Shown here: positions 36,951 to 49,400 of the stretch, piece after piece
How the letters are laid out: each line of letters begins with the position of its first letter
How positions within the stretch are numbered: position 1 is the stretch's first letter
NCBI RefSeq assembly: GCF_002878395.1
Contig: NW_025861053.1
Location: 45,630 to 109,629 of the forward strand
Source: Capsicum annuum
Taxonomy: Eukaryota; Streptophyta; Magnoliopsida; Solanales; Solanaceae
Direction of reading: 5' to 3'
DNA: 64,000 nucleotides
Made by a program: the position numbers and the translations under genes
Notes under the pieces: generated by a model
Database searches by the model: none
Told to the model about the DNA's origin: nothing
The model's input: only the letters and a program-made list of their open reading frames with translations

Positions 36951-39219
36951 TGTAACACCCCAAAATCCAGTTCCCAAGTTGCCATACGGTGCTTTGAACT
37001 ACAAGTATTCCTGATCTAACCCTGGCTACTTGCTATACATCTGAATTTAAACATAGGGAAAATATGAGTATAAAATATGATAAGTGCATAAAACTATCTA
37101 ACAAATTTGAGCATATATGTAAATGCTAATCTCAATAATCAGATAAAACAAATACTGAAAGATCTGAATATGTCAACTGGAATATAAGTCTGGGGCTAGT
37201 ATTCCGACAAGCCTCAAATAACTGAATCTAGGAAGCCACTGGGACAGGCTCCAGCTAACTCAACTATCTAAAATAAATAATGAAAACATCTACTAATGAA
37301 GCTAGAAATCTAAAAGGCTAAGTCCCCGAACTATGAGGACTCACCAACTGTAGGGATGTAGATGTGGTACTAGGAAATCACTGTCGCTGCTGAGACTGAG
37401 CACCTGAACCTACATTATGAGACAATTTAGCACATAGACTTATATGTGGATCAGTAATTTAAGGATGTACTGAGTATATGGGGTTGCATGCAATAAGTAA
37501 GTAAATAATATATCACAATTTATAAAATCATGCAAGCTAAATGTAAATGACTCACATAGCTTGAGTAAATCTGAAATCTAAAAATCATTAATCATGAATA
37601 ATAAAGTATGTAGTATAGATCTCGTGAGTTATTACACTTAGTTCTAAAATTTGTATTCTCTTCTTATTCTCAAATCATATAAGCTAAATAAAGTCTAAAA
37701 ATCATTCTACACAGTAAACACTTTATCTCAAGACTTTAAATATTTAAAACTACTTTTAGACTGGGGGAACATCTATTTGGGTGGTTCTTCTAACCAACAT
37801 GTACACCATGTGAGCACCCATGATGTCCCACGACTATCCCCCGAAAGGTTAGGGTTGTTCTACCCTTGCCATCGGAATAAAACAATCTAATCTGTGTGAT
37901 CACAATCTAAGTCATCAACGTAGAAGTAGGAATAATCTAAAAATTTGTACCTACGGTGGTACATAGTTCTATGGAAGATAGGGCACGCTAATCCCACACT
38001 TCCTGATCTATGCTAAATACTACTCCCAGTATTATGCTCAAAATTGTAAGAAAATCCACTTTCAATGTAATCTAAAGGTTTATAATGAAAACCAACTGTA
38101 AATCTGTAATTCTGAATCTGTAAAGTGGATTTCAAATTGATTCTGAGACCAAAAGGTCAAATCTTTCTCAATAATCTTAAACTATTCTAATCATGGGGTG
38201 CTTGTAACACAACAATTTCTCAAAAGAACATTCTTTTAGTAGGGCTTAATGACCCATACTTCAATCTCATAATAAAACATTTCAAAATACATGCTTTATA
38301 ACATAAACATTCATAAATGGTCTTAAAATCAGAAAATTTCAGCAATAGCATAATAATATCAACATATTTATGTAATTCATCTTCTAAAACATTGAAAATC
38401 TCATAATCTCCTGAATAACAATATGGGGTATAAACCCAAACTTCAAATTCATAGTAAAACATGAAAAAATCATATATCTTTGTAATTAAAAACAAGTTTT
38501 GGGCACAAGGATGAAAGGATTGTCCTTGTTGAAACCCCACATACCTAGAATGATGAACGTAGATGAATAACTTGCTTCTCAGACTCTATTCGTACTCTTG
38601 AACGTAGATTCTTGAAGGTCTTGGAATGGGAACCTTGAATATTGGACTAATTTGAAGAAATAATGGTGGAATCTTGAGGATTTATGAATCTTGGATTGAA
38701 ACCCTAAGGTTTGTTCTTGAGAGAATTTGAGAGAAATTGACTATATTTTTGCAATAGAGGGCTGAATCTTGTGTTTTGGGGCTAATAAATGGTGGAAAAT
38801 GACCCTTTTTCCCTTAATGACATGGTGTTGGAATGCAGAAATTATCCCAGCCAGAATTTCCTGGGTGCCGCTGGACTGGGTGAGGTGTCGCCCTACCCAT
38901 CGCGGTGACCCCCAGGCACCAGATTAAGCGAGGCACCGCGGGCTAATTGCCTTTAGCTATTGTTTTGGCATACCAAACATGCCCTTACAGTCGTCCAAAA
39001 ATTTTGAGACTCACCCGAAATATTCTATTGAATTTACTGATCATTAATCAACAAAAAAATCAACTATCGGAGGTCGGGAAGGTTGTAAATAATATCCACC
39101 ATATTCGAAGGCGTAATAAATGACTAAGTCCCAACACTTAGCCAAATTTTCTAAGTGTCATACTTCTCTAGGCATGCATTAAAAGGCTTAAACGATGATG
39201 ATTTTTGTTGGGTATTACA
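36951..39219 (-). repeat. M2 3' LTR
   Basis: 2269 bp, minus-strand start TGTAATACCC (39219) and end GGTGTTACA (36951). G+C-rich block with GCGGTG/CACCGCGG words at 38860-38950; donor-like CTAG|GTATGT at 38544. Confidence 0.9.
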
Positions 39220-39262
39220 ATATCTCCCCCTTACGAACATTCGTCCTCGAATGTTTCTAGTT
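39220..39262 (-). other. M2 polypurine tract and conserved 3' block
   Basis: The minus strand reads TTCGAGGACGAATGTTCG, then TAAGGGGGAGATAT and the LTR. A second degenerate copy of this block lies at 41274-41316, marking the end of the longer gag-pol segment. Confidence 0.88.
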
Positions 39263-39479
39263 AGGCTAAGAATGCAGAGAAATCTGAGAACATATGATAG
39301 CATGCACAATGAAACAGACTGAATAACTAAATCTAGACTATTCTTAGTAAATTATGAGTGCATGAACTACATGAGGATAACTATATAGATGAATATCTTG
39401 TTGGAAAAGAACTGAATCAACAAAGATTAGTACCTTTGGCTTAGTCTGAGTTTGCAAACAAGAGGTGAGGGTACTTGGC

Positions 39480-40438
39480 TCGCATATCTGCTTCTACTTT
39501 CTAAGTAGCATTCTCAACTGACTGATTCCACCAAAGCACTTTGTCCAAGGGAACATCTTTGTTCCTTAGTCTACTAATCTGATGATCTAAAATCTCAACT
39601 AGAATCTCTTCATATAAAAGATAGTTAGGAATATCTGAGCTCTCTAAAGGAATTACGATAGAAGAGTCACCAACACACTTCTTAAGCATAGAGACGTGGA
39701 ATACAATATGAACTGTTGACAAGTCTGTGGGCAACTTAATCTCATAAGCTACTTTCCCAACACGATTTAGAATTTTATAAGGGCCAACATAGCAGGGACT
39801 AAACTTCCCCTTTTTTCCAAATCTCTTCACCCCTTTCATGGATGAAATCTTCAGATACACTAAATCATCAACTTCAAATAGAAGATCTCTCCTTCTCACA
39901 TCTGCATAGGATTTCGAGCAAATCTGTGTTGTTTTCAATCTTTCTCTAATTAACTTAACTTTCTCCATAGCTTCAAACACTTCATCAGGCCTAAGTAAAG
40001 TGGCCTTACCCACTTCAAACCAACCTATGGGTGATCTACATTTTCTCAGATAAAGAGCTTCAAATGAGTACATCTAGATGCTAGAATGATAACTATTATT
40101 ATAATCAAATTCAATCAATGGAAAATACTCATCCCAACTACCTTTGAAATCAAGAGTGCATGCCCTGAACATATCTTCTAGAGTTTGGATGGTTCTCTAT
40201 GCCTAACCATCTGTCTAAGGGTGGAAAGTGGAGCTAAGATGAACTTGGGTACCATGACCGTTCTGAAAGGCTCTCCAAAACTGGGAAGTAAACTGAGTAC
40301 CCCTATCGGAGATGATAGACAAAGGAACTTATGCAACCTGACTAACTCTCGAATATACAACTTAGCATAATCCTTAGTTGTATAGGATGTATGCACTAGA
40401 AAGAAATGCATTGCATACGGTAATAGCAATTCACAAGG
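39480..40438 (-). pseudogene. M2 proximal copy: integrase C-terminal half
   Basis: The 190-codon open segment 40073-39501 is the longest in the window. It reads LRKCRSPIGWFEVG, ends in a chromodomain-like WWNQSVENAT, then a stop where Trp of the ATWE motif is expected. The region 40074-40438 is degraded integrase core. At about 40439 it jumps directly to protease sequence, so RT and RNase H are deleted. Confidence 0.82.
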
Positions 40439-40439
40439 T

Positions 40440-41045
40440 CTCAAAATTCACAGCAGCTAACGGGGTCATATAATAGAAACTCTACCCAGGGTTTTACAAT
40501 ACATAAACATTAAGGTGAAAGACACGATGCTTACCGATAACAAAACCAGGGGAATAATCCTGCTCGTAACGGAATGGTAAAGCGTAGAACCTATTTTGGC
40601 GTTGACCACCAACAGTACTGGATAATGCACCTTGAGAAGGGGCTGGGCAACCTAAAGGAGCTGGTGCACTGTTAGCCTGAGTCTGGGGATGAACATCTTT
40701 ATTTCCCCATCTAGTATGTGGATATTCCTTTATTTTGTGACCCTTCTATCCAAAACCATAACAACCTTTCTAACCCAACAAATATTTACCTACATAATTC
40801 TTACCACAATTAGGACACAGAGGATGATTAGGCTTTCCACTCACACTACTTTGAGATCTGGACATAGAAGACTTACCCAAATGTTCCTTCCTAATTCTGG
40901 GTGCAGGAGCACTAGCTGAAAAAGGTGGGAGCATAGATGACCAATTCTAAAACTGCAAATGATTTGCTCCTCCAGACCTGTTCTTACCATAATCAAACTA
41001 CCCTGTTCTAGCTCTCTTATTAATGCTCTCTCTCTCTTCTTTACA
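40440..41045 (-). pseudogene. M2 proximal copy: protease and gag zinc-knuckle fragment
   Basis: Collinear with 44250-44830 of the same element and with 33200-33785 in D. It ends on its gag side at the same point as the D copy and is followed by the same ~45-bp linker and D-type LTR start. Confidence 0.78.
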
Positions 41046-41092
41046 TTAAAATGATAAAAGATTCATCTAAATCCAATAGTTAGATAAGAAGT

Positions 41093-41273
41093 TGTGAGTA
41101 TTTTTAGTTCCTATCATAAAACACCATCATTTAGCCTTTTAGCACGTTGCGGATTAGGTTTAATTCCCAATTGTCCTATTCAAGTGGCCCTCCGCAATCT
41201 TGGCACATCTTGGAGAGGGTCAATTTCCAAAGGTCCAATGTGATAATGGTTCATCGCACCATAAGCTAAAATG
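41093..41273 (+). repeat. D-type LTR start fragment inside M2
   Basis: TGTGAGTATT onward matches 33831-34025. It lies in the orientation opposite to M2 and fuses at 41273/41274 to the M2 3'-end block (ATTAC-CTCCCCCTTA). Confidence 0.8.
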
Positions 41274-41489
41274 ATTACCTCCCCCTTACGAACATTCATC
41301 CTCGAATGTTTCTAGTTAGGCTAAAAATACAGAGGAATCTGAGAACATATGATAGCATGCACACTGAAATAGACTGACTAACTAAATCTAGACTATTCTT
41401 AGTAATCTGTGAATGCATGAACTTACATTAAGGCAACTATATAGATGAATATCTGATTGGAAAAGAACTGAATCAAGAAAGAATAGAAC

Positions 41490-42960
41490 ATTCGGCAAAG
41501 TCTTAGTTTGCGTAGAAGAAGTGAGGGTACTTGGCTCGCATATCAGCTTCTACTTCCTAAGTAGTGCCCTCAACTAACTGATTTCACCAAAGGACTTTGA
41601 CCAAGGGAACATCTTTTTTCCTTAGTCTACGAATCTAATGATCTAAAAACTCAACTAGAATCTCTTCATATAAAAGACTATTCTGAATATCTAAGCTCTC
41701 TAAAGGAATTACAAAAAAGGAGTCACCAATGCACTTCTTAAGAATAGAGATGTGGAATACAGGATGAACTGCTGACAATTCTACAGGTAACTCAATCTCA
41801 CAAGCTTCTTTCCCAACACAATTCAGAATTCGATAAGGGCCAACATAGAGGGGACTAAGCTTTCCCTTCTTGCTAAATCTCTTTACCCCTTTCATAGGTG
41901 ATATCTTCAGATACACTAAATCACTAGCTTCAAACTATCTATAATCACCCAAACTGAATCATAATGACGGTGCGAAAGTGGTAACCCACTTATAAAATCC
42001 ATATTTACCTCTTCCCACTTCCAAGTAGTGATACAAAACACTTACAATGTACCACCAGGCCTTTGGTTCTCTACCTTAACCTGTTGATAAGTTGCACACT
42101 TTACTACAAACTCTGATATATCTTTCTTCACACCATTTCACCAATAGTTTTTAAACAAATCATTGTACATCTTGGTAGTGCCTGGATAAATAAAATTTCG
42201 TACACCATGTGCCTCAGCCATAATTAACTGTCTCAACTCATCAACATAAGAAACACACAGTCTACTCTGGTATCTCAATATGCCATATCCTCCTTAGGAG
42301 AAAACCATAACCTTTTGGTCTCTAACTAACTCCTTCAGTTTGACCAAACTAGCATCCATGTTTTGCTTCTCCTTCACTTTTGAAACTAGGGAAGATTCAG
42401 AACTACTCTGAACCCAAATATTCCCTTCAGCTAAATCAACCAATCTAACACCCAATCTGGCCAAACGATGAACTTCTCAAGCTAAATTTTTCTTATCTTT
42501 CTCCATAAGAGCAACACTACCTATTGACAACCTGCTAAGGGAATATGCCACTACATTGGCCTTGCTCAGATGACACAATACGCTCATATCATAGACTTTT
42601 AGAAACTCTAACCATCTTTTCTGATGGAGATTAAACTCCCTCTGAGTAAACACATATTGCAGGCTTTTGTGATCTGTGAATACATCAACATGAACACCAT
42701 ACAGATAGTGTCTCCAAATTTTTAAAGAAAAAACCACAACAGCTAATTCAAGATCATGGGTTGGGTAATTCTTTTCACGAGGCTTCAACTGTTTAGAGGC
42801 TTAGGCTATAATCTTACCTTTCTTCATCAACACATAACCCAAACCAACTCTAGAGGATAAAAATACACCATAAAACCATCTGTACCATCGGGTTATGCTA
42901 ACAAGAGCACTGAAGTGAGTCAAATTTTTAACTCCTGAAAACTCTTCTCACAGTTATCTA
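41490..42960 (-). pseudogene. M2 distal copy: RNase H and deleted integrase
   Basis: RNase H at 42477-42788 keeps [10 protein letters not shown] and [11 protein letters not shown]; its N-terminal part upstream of 42790 is frameshifted. Integrase finger region is at about 42060-42250. At 41936/41937 the C-terminal segment (LKISPMKGVKRFSKKGKLSP) is joined directly to core sequence, removing most of the catalytic core. Confidence 0.78.
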
Positions 42961-42989
42961 ACCATAGAAACTTAACTTTGTTTTGGGCC

Positions 42990-43800
42990 AGTCTAGACAT
43001 GGGGGACGCAATAGATGAGAAACCTTCAAAAAATGGTGGTAATCACTAGCTAGACCAAGAAACTTCTAAGGTATGACAGAGAGAGAAGTTTAGGCTAATA
43101 TTTTACAGATTCTGTCTTTTGGGGATCAACTCTAATACCCTCGACTGAAATAATATGATCGAGAAAGGCTATTGATCTTAGCCAAAACTCATACTTGCTG
43201 AATTTGGCAAACAATTGGTGATCTCTAAGAGTTTGCAAGACTATTCTAAGATGGTCTACATGGTCATCCTCACTACGAGAGTACACAATAATATCATCTT
43301 TAAATATTATAGAAAACATATCTAGATACTCGTTGAACACTCGATTCATGAGGTCCATAAAAGTTGTTGGGGTATTGGTTAGCCCAAATGACTTGACTAA
43401 AAACTCAAAATGACCATAGCGGGTTCTAAAGGTTGTCTATGGAATATCATATTCCCTTACCTTAAGTCAATGGTAGCCGGATTAAGGTATATCTTTGAAA
43501 AATAACTGGCACCTTGTAATTGATCAAACAAGTCATCTAATCTAGGAAGAGGGTGTTTGTTCTTGACTGTGACCTTATTTAGCTTATGATAGTCAAGGCA
43601 CATAGCAATGAACCATCTTTCTTTTGCACGAATAGGATGGGAGTTCCCCATGGATAAACACTAGGCCTTATGAAACCTTTATCTAAAACATCTTTGAGTT
43701 GCTTTTTCAACTCCTTAAGTTCTGTGGGAGCCATACAATACAGAGGAATATAAATTGGTTGAGTATCAGAAATAAGTTCAATCCCAAATTCTATCTCTCT
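42990..43800 (-). pseudogene. M2 distal copy: reverse transcriptase
   Basis: The pieces 43457-43651 ([19 protein letters not shown]) and 43095-43358 (active-site segment [11 protein letters not shown]) are separated by stops. The DD pair is kept, but the residue before it is Lys rather than the usual Ile/Leu. Confidence 0.82.
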
Positions 43801-43896
43801 ATTGGGCGGTACCCCTAGGAGATCTTCTGGAAAAACATTGGGAAACTCATTAACTACTCTGACTGACTGAATTAGCAGAGTCTTAGTATCTTTAAC

Positions 43897-44470
43897 TCAA
43901 ACCAAATGGTAAATACAACCTTTGGAAATCAACTTTTTGGCTTTAAGATAAGATATAAAATGACTCTTGGGAGACAGTGAATTACCTGACCACTCAAAAG
44001 CTGGCTCATCTGGAAATTGAAAGTTAACCACACGGGTGCGATAATCTATGGTTTCATAGCAGAAATGGAGCCAATCCATACCAAGAATGAGGTCAAAATC
44101 AACCATATATAGTTCTATTAAGTCTTCTAACATGACCTTATGAAGAATAGTGATAGGATACTTTTTGTAAATCTATATAGCAACAACTAACTTACCTACT
44201 GGAGTAGAAACCAAGAAAGGCTCAGAGATCTTTTTAGAACTTATTTCAAAATTCACAGCAACTAACGGGGTCACATAAGAGAAACTCGACCCACGATCTA
44301 GCAATACATAAACATTAAGGTGAAAGACACGAAGCATACCAATAACAACATAAGGGGAATTCTCCTGCTCCTGATGGGATGGTAAAGCATAGAACCTATT
44401 TTGGTGCTGACCACCAACAGTACTGGATAATACACCCCGAGAAGGGGCCGGGTGACCTAAAGAAGATGGT
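43897..44470 (-). pseudogene. M2 distal copy: protease region
   Basis: LLDRGSSFSYVTPLVAVNF (about 44320-44260) is the active-site neighbourhood; VDFDLILGMDWLHFCYETID (44100-44030) follows. Two open segments, 44173-44610 and 43897-44133, are broken between these motifs. Confidence 0.8.
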
Positions 44471-44479
44471 GAACTGTTA

Positions 44480-45534
44480 GCCTGACTATGGGGACGAATA
44501 TCCTTTTCCCCATCTAGCATGTGGACATTCCTTGATTCTGTGACCCTCATGGCCAAAACCATAATAACCTTTCTGAACCAACAAACATTTATCTCTATGA
44601 TTTTTACCACAATTAGGATCTAGGGGATAATTAGTCTTCCCACTCACACTACTCTGATATCTGGACATAGAAACTTACCCCATTGTTCTTGCCTAATTCT
44701 GGGTGCAAAAGCATTGGCTGAAGAAGGTGCGGGCATAGATGACCGATTCTGGAACTACGAATGATTTCCTCCTCCAAACCTATTCTGACCATAATCAAAC
44801 TGCCTTGTTCTAGCTCTCTTATTTACTCTCTCTCTCTCCTTCACTTTGTTTTCCTCAATCTACTAAGCATGCATCATTAATCTAGAAAGGTTCATGTCCC
44901 TATTGAGCATAGTAGTCCTACACTCGTTAACTACTAACCCAGACACACCGGTTACAAACTTACTTATGCTTGACCTAGAGTCATCCATCTAATCAAGGGC
45001 ATACTTAGACAACTGGTTGAACTTGAGACAATACGCCTTTACTGACATGAAGCCCTACCTCAGATTCATGAACTCTTCTATCTTAGCTTCCCTTATCTCA
45101 AGTGGGAAGAACTAATCTAAGAACGCATCCTGAAATATCTGCCAAGTCATAGGAGCTACATTATCCCCTCTATTCTTTCTCTACATCACAATCCAATCAT
45201 AAGCAGCATCCTTCAGTCTGTAGGATGCTAACTCTGCACTTTTCTTATTAGGAACATGCATAATTTGGGTGATCTTGTTTACCTCATCCTTAAACCTAAA
45301 GAATTCTAAAGGATTTATTCTCATAAAGTCTCTAATTTTGGATGTGTCTAAGTTCCCATCTTACTGAGGTGGGGCTGCATCCTGACGGTTACCCTGAACA
45401 TTAGCTGTCACAGCTTGGGCTAGCGCCTAAAAAGCTGCCCAAAACTCTACATGTAACATATTCTCATTCAAAAAATCTGTGGATTGAGGTGGATGGTTTT
45501 CATTCCTATGGGAATTAGCTCTCCGAGGAGGCAT
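44480..45534 (-). pseudogene. M2 gag relic
   Basis: The ATG at 45534 opens MPPRRANSHRNENHPPQS; a stop falls at about residue 36 (TAG after WAAF). The zinc knuckle at about 44570 reads YYGFGHEGHRIKECP: two Cys ligands have become Tyr and Phe. Upstream of the ATG the acceptor AG seen in M1 is not preserved (TTTATGAC). Confidence 0.8.
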
Positions 45535-45725
45535 ATATTGTCATAAAATAGCATGAGTTAATAGCAGATAGAGACAAATGTAAGCACAATGGATTAAGAA
45601 AGAAAATGTTGATTTTCCTAAAATGTTTCATAGCCTCTTGCTCATAGATGTGGTGCACTTCACACTGATGATCAAGACTCTACGTAATACGTCTTGTCTT
45701 ACTCCCTAGGACTCTATAAAACTTA

Positions 45726-45738
45726 GGCTCTGATACCA
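45726..45738 (-). other. M2 primer-binding site
   Basis: The minus strand reads TGGTATCAGAGCC, exact initiator-Met complement, beside the LTR end GGCGTTACA. Confidence 0.92.
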
Positions 45739-45742
45739 AATT

Positions 45743-47950
45743 TGTAACGCCCTGAAATCTAGTTCTCGGGATGCCACACGGTGCTCCAAACTACAAGTAG
45801 TCCTGAGCTAACCCTGGATACTTGTTATACATCTGAATTTCAACATGGGGAAATATGATTATAAAATATGATGAGAGAAGAAAACTATCTGAAAAATCTG
45901 AGCATATCTATAAATGCTAATCTCAATAATCCAACAAAACCAATACTGAAAAATATAACTAGGCCAACGGGAATCTAGGAGTCCGACAAGCCTCTAATGA
46001 CTGAATCTAGGGAGCCACTGGTGCAGGCTCCAGATGACTCAACTATCTGAAATAAATAATGAAAACATCAACTGATGAATCTAGAAATCTGAAAGGCTAA
46101 GTCCCTAAACTATGAGGACTCAACAACTGTAGGGATGTAGATGAGGTACTTAAAAATCACTATCGTTGCTAAGACTGAGCACCTGAACTTATATTATGAG
46201 ACAAGTAGCACATAGACGTATATGTGGATCAGTACTTTGAGATTGTACTGAGTATATGGGGGTGCATGCAATAAGTAAGTAAATAATATATAACAATTTA
46301 TAAAATCATGCATGCTAAATGTAAATGACTCACATAGCTTGAGTAATTGTAAAATCTAAAAATCATAAATCATAAATAATAAAGAATGTAGTATAGATCT
46401 CATGAGTCATTACACTTGGATATAAAATCTATAATCTCTTCTTGTTCTCAAATCATGTAAGATAAATGAAGCTTACAAATCATTCTGCATAGTAAACACT
46501 TTATTTCAAGACTTTAAATACTTAAAACTATTTTAAGAGTGAGGGGACATCTATTTGGGAGGTTCTTCTAACCGACATATACACCATGTGAGCACCCATG
46601 GTGTCCCATGACTAGCCACCATAAGGTTAGGGCTATTCTATCCTTGCCATCAGAATAGAACAATCTAATCTGAGTGATCACAAGCTGAGTCGTCCACATA
46701 AAATTGGGAATAATCTAAAAATTTGTATCAATGGTGGCACGTAGTTCTGTGAAAGATATGGAAAGCTAATCCCACACTTCTCACAGTGTGCTAAATACTA
46801 CTCCCAATATTATGCTCCAAATCTTAAGAAAATCCACTTTAAAAGTAATCTATTGGTTTATAATGAAAACCAACTGTAAATCTATAATTCTGAATCTATA
46901 AAGTGGATTTCAAATCTATTTTGAGACCAAAAGGTCAAATCTTTCTCAATAATCTAAAAATATTCTAATCATAGGAAGCTTGTAGCACAATAATTTTTCA
47001 AAAGAACATTTTAATGACCCATACTTTCATTTCATAATAAAACATCTCAAAATCCATGCTTTATAGCATAAACATTCATAAATGGTCTTAAAATCTAGTA
47101 ATTTCACCAATAGCATAATAATATCAACATACTCATGTAATTCATCTTCTAAAACATTGAAAATCTCATAATCTCATGAATAGCAAAATGGGGTATAAAC
47201 CCAAACATCAAATTCAAAGGAAAAAATCATATATCTTTGTAATTAAAAATAATTTTTGGGCACAAGGATGAAAGGATTGTCCTTGTTGCAACCCCACAAA
47301 CCTTGGATGATGAATTTAGAAGAACAACATGCTTTTGAGACTCTATTTGTACTCTTGAACATAGATTCTTGAAGGTCTTGGAATGCAAACCTTGAATATT
47401 AAACTAACTTGAAGAAATAATGGTGGAATCTTGAGGATTCTTGAATCTTGGATTGAAACCACCGTAATATTTGTTCTTGAGAGAAATTGACTATATTTTG
47501 GCTATAGAGGCCTGAATCTCGTGTTTTGGGGATAATAGATGGTGGAAAATGACCCTTTTTTCCCTTAATTACATAGAGTTGGAATGCAAAAATTACCCCA
47601 GCCAGAATGGCCAGGGCGCTGCGGGCTCTAGTTCGCCAGACTGGGTGAGCTGCAACCCTGCCCATCGCGGTGACCCCAGGCACCAAACTAAGTGAGGCAC
47701 CGCTGACTAATCGCCTCGAGCTACTATTTTGGCATACCAAACATGCCCTGACACTCATCCAAAATCATGAATCATAAATCAACAGAAAAATATACTATCG
47801 AAGGTCAGGAAGGTCGTAAATAAAATCCTCCAAGTTCAAACGCTTAATAAATAACAATGTCCCAACACTTAGCCAAATTTTTTAAGTGTGAGACTTCTCT
47901 AAGTATGCTTTAAATGGCTAAAACGATGAGGATCTTTGCAGGGTCTTACA
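45743..47950 (-). repeat. M2 5' LTR
   Basis: 2208 bp, minus-strand start TGTAAGACCC (47950), end GGGCGTTACA (45743). Collinear with the 3' LTR. The donor-like site has changed to CCAAG|GTTTGT (47301). An open frame at 47399-47758 is LTR sequence, not a gene. Confidence 0.9.
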
Positions 47951-47955
47951 AGCTT
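47951..47955 (+). repeat. Target-site duplication of M2 (right)
   Basis: AGCTT, followed by GGGGTCCTTCGGGG, the continuation of the G LTR. Confidence 0.92.
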
Positions 47956-48015
47956 GGGGTCCTTCGGGGTCGTAAGCATCGTGTGGCATTCGGGGTGCAG
48001 ACTCGGGGCATTACA
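47956..48015 (+). repeat. G 5' LTR, terminal segment
   Basis: Matches 55448-55506 and ends GGGGCATTACA; the PBS follows. Confidence 0.88.
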
Positions 48016-48019
48016 AACT

Positions 48020-48031
48020 TGGTGTCAGATC
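48020..48031 (+). other. Element G primer-binding site
   Basis: TGGTGTCAGATC, two changes from the initiator-Met complement, four bases after the LTR. Confidence 0.85.
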
Positions 48032-48217
48032 ATAAGGTTCAACAGAGTCCTAGGATTCAGTAAACTATATCTAGTAGAGTCTTATGCATGTGTGTGTAGC
48101 GCGCCATACTTATGGGCAAGAGGTTATGAGGCATTTTAGGAAAAGTTTCTCGTCTTTCAGTATTCATATTGTGCGAGTGAGTATAAGCTCAAGTTAAAAT
48201 CTTAGTCTAATTTATTT

Positions 48218-48240
48218 ATTCCTTTCACCTATAGAATTTT
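48218..48240 (+). promoter_or_regulatory. Splice-acceptor-like site before G gag
   Basis: TATTCCTTTCACCTATAG ends at 48234: pyrimidine-rich with a final AG, directly before the position of the lost gag start (48238-48240, now TTT). It is the partner of the donor-like motif at 28147. Confidence 0.45.
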
Positions 48241-49400
48241 CCTCCCAAAAAAACCAACGAAAGAAGAATAGAAAACCAGCCAGCACCTCAACCCGTTCAA
48301 GAAGATCCCCTGGACGAGCATGTCTCCCATGCAGAATTTAGAGTTGCATTCACTACTCTATCCCATTCTGTAGCATCTCAAAATTAATGGCCAGTTGTTG
48401 TTCAGGCCAACCCAATGGCCAATATTGCTAAAGTTAAGATTTTAGACTTCACCCGAATGAATCCTTCTCTCTTTTCAAGATCTAAGTCTGAAGAGGATCC
48501 ACAGGAGTTCCTCGATCAGGAGAAAAAAGTCACAGAATTATAGGAGTGACTTCCAATGCCAGTGCTGAGTTAGTTGCCTATCAGCTACAAGATGTATCTC
48601 ATACATGGTTTAAGCAGTGGAAGGTAGACAGGGGTACAGATGCATAGCCCATAGAATGGGAAGAGTTTTCTACTATTTTTCTAGATAGATTCTTTTCCTT
48701 AGATCTAAGAGAAGCCAAGGTGTTAGAGTTCATCAATCTCAAGCAATGTAACATGATCATGAAAGAGTATTCCCTGAAGTTTACTTAGCTAGACGGGTAT
48801 GCTCCCTATGTAGTAGCGAACAATAGGTCCAAAATGAGTAAGTTTGTATTTGGGGTATCAGAGAGTGTGGTCAAGGAGTGCAGAACCCCGATGTTAATTA
48901 AAAAGATAGACATATCCAGGATAATGGTCCATGCTTAGCAGATAAAAGATTCTAAGAATAAAGAAAGAGGGGGAGAATAAGAGAGCTAGAACAGGTAGCT
49001 TCACTTTCAATCAGCCTAAGTCAGAGGGCGATAACCATTCCCAGTTTTATCCAAAACCTTTAGTTCCAGCTCCATCTTCAGACAGTGCTCCAGTACCTAA
49101 GTTCAGAGATGCTAACAAAGATAGGGAGTCAGGCTTTAAATCTCAGGGTAGTGTCAGCAGTGCTCAAACAAATCCTCTTTGCCAGAAATATGGCAGAAAC
49201 CATCAAGGTGTCTACAGAGCTGGCAGTGATGTATTTTTCAGTTATAGCAATCCAGGCTATAGAATCAGAGATTTTTCTCAGTTAGGTTCCCAGGGTTAGT
49301 ACAATCATCCCCAGCTCAGTCCGATCACCCGTATTAGCAGGGTGCCTCTTCCAATACCACCAGTAGGCAATGCCTAAATATGCTTTATGTACTTCAGTCT
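48238..49400 (+). pseudogene. Element G gag relic
   Basis: CCTCCCAAAAAAACC continues the MPPKKT-type N-terminus, but the ATG is TTT. The gag core is readable (DPQEFLDQ at about 48500, EYSLKFT then stop at 48770). The knuckle at about 49215-49275 has lost all four CCHC ligands (FFSYSNPGYRIRDFS). Multiple stops and at least one frameshift. Confidence 0.82.

Larger units (their letters stand above)
36951..47950 (-). mobile_element. M2: 11 kb minus-strand Tekay-type element with rearranged interior
   Basis: 5' LTR 45743-47950, exact PBS at 45726-45738, gag ATG at 45534, PPT at 39220-39233, 3' LTR 36951-39219, AGCTT duplication on both sides. The interior contains two gag-pol segments head to tail: a long one (45534-41274) and a shorter internally deleted one (41045-39220). 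A 181-bp piece of D-type LTR in opposite orientation (41093-41273) lies between them. Confidence 0.88.

Noticed and set aside
47399..47758. 119-codon minus frame with a signal-like start
   Set aside because: Inside the M2 5' LTR and not preserved in the 3' LTR.
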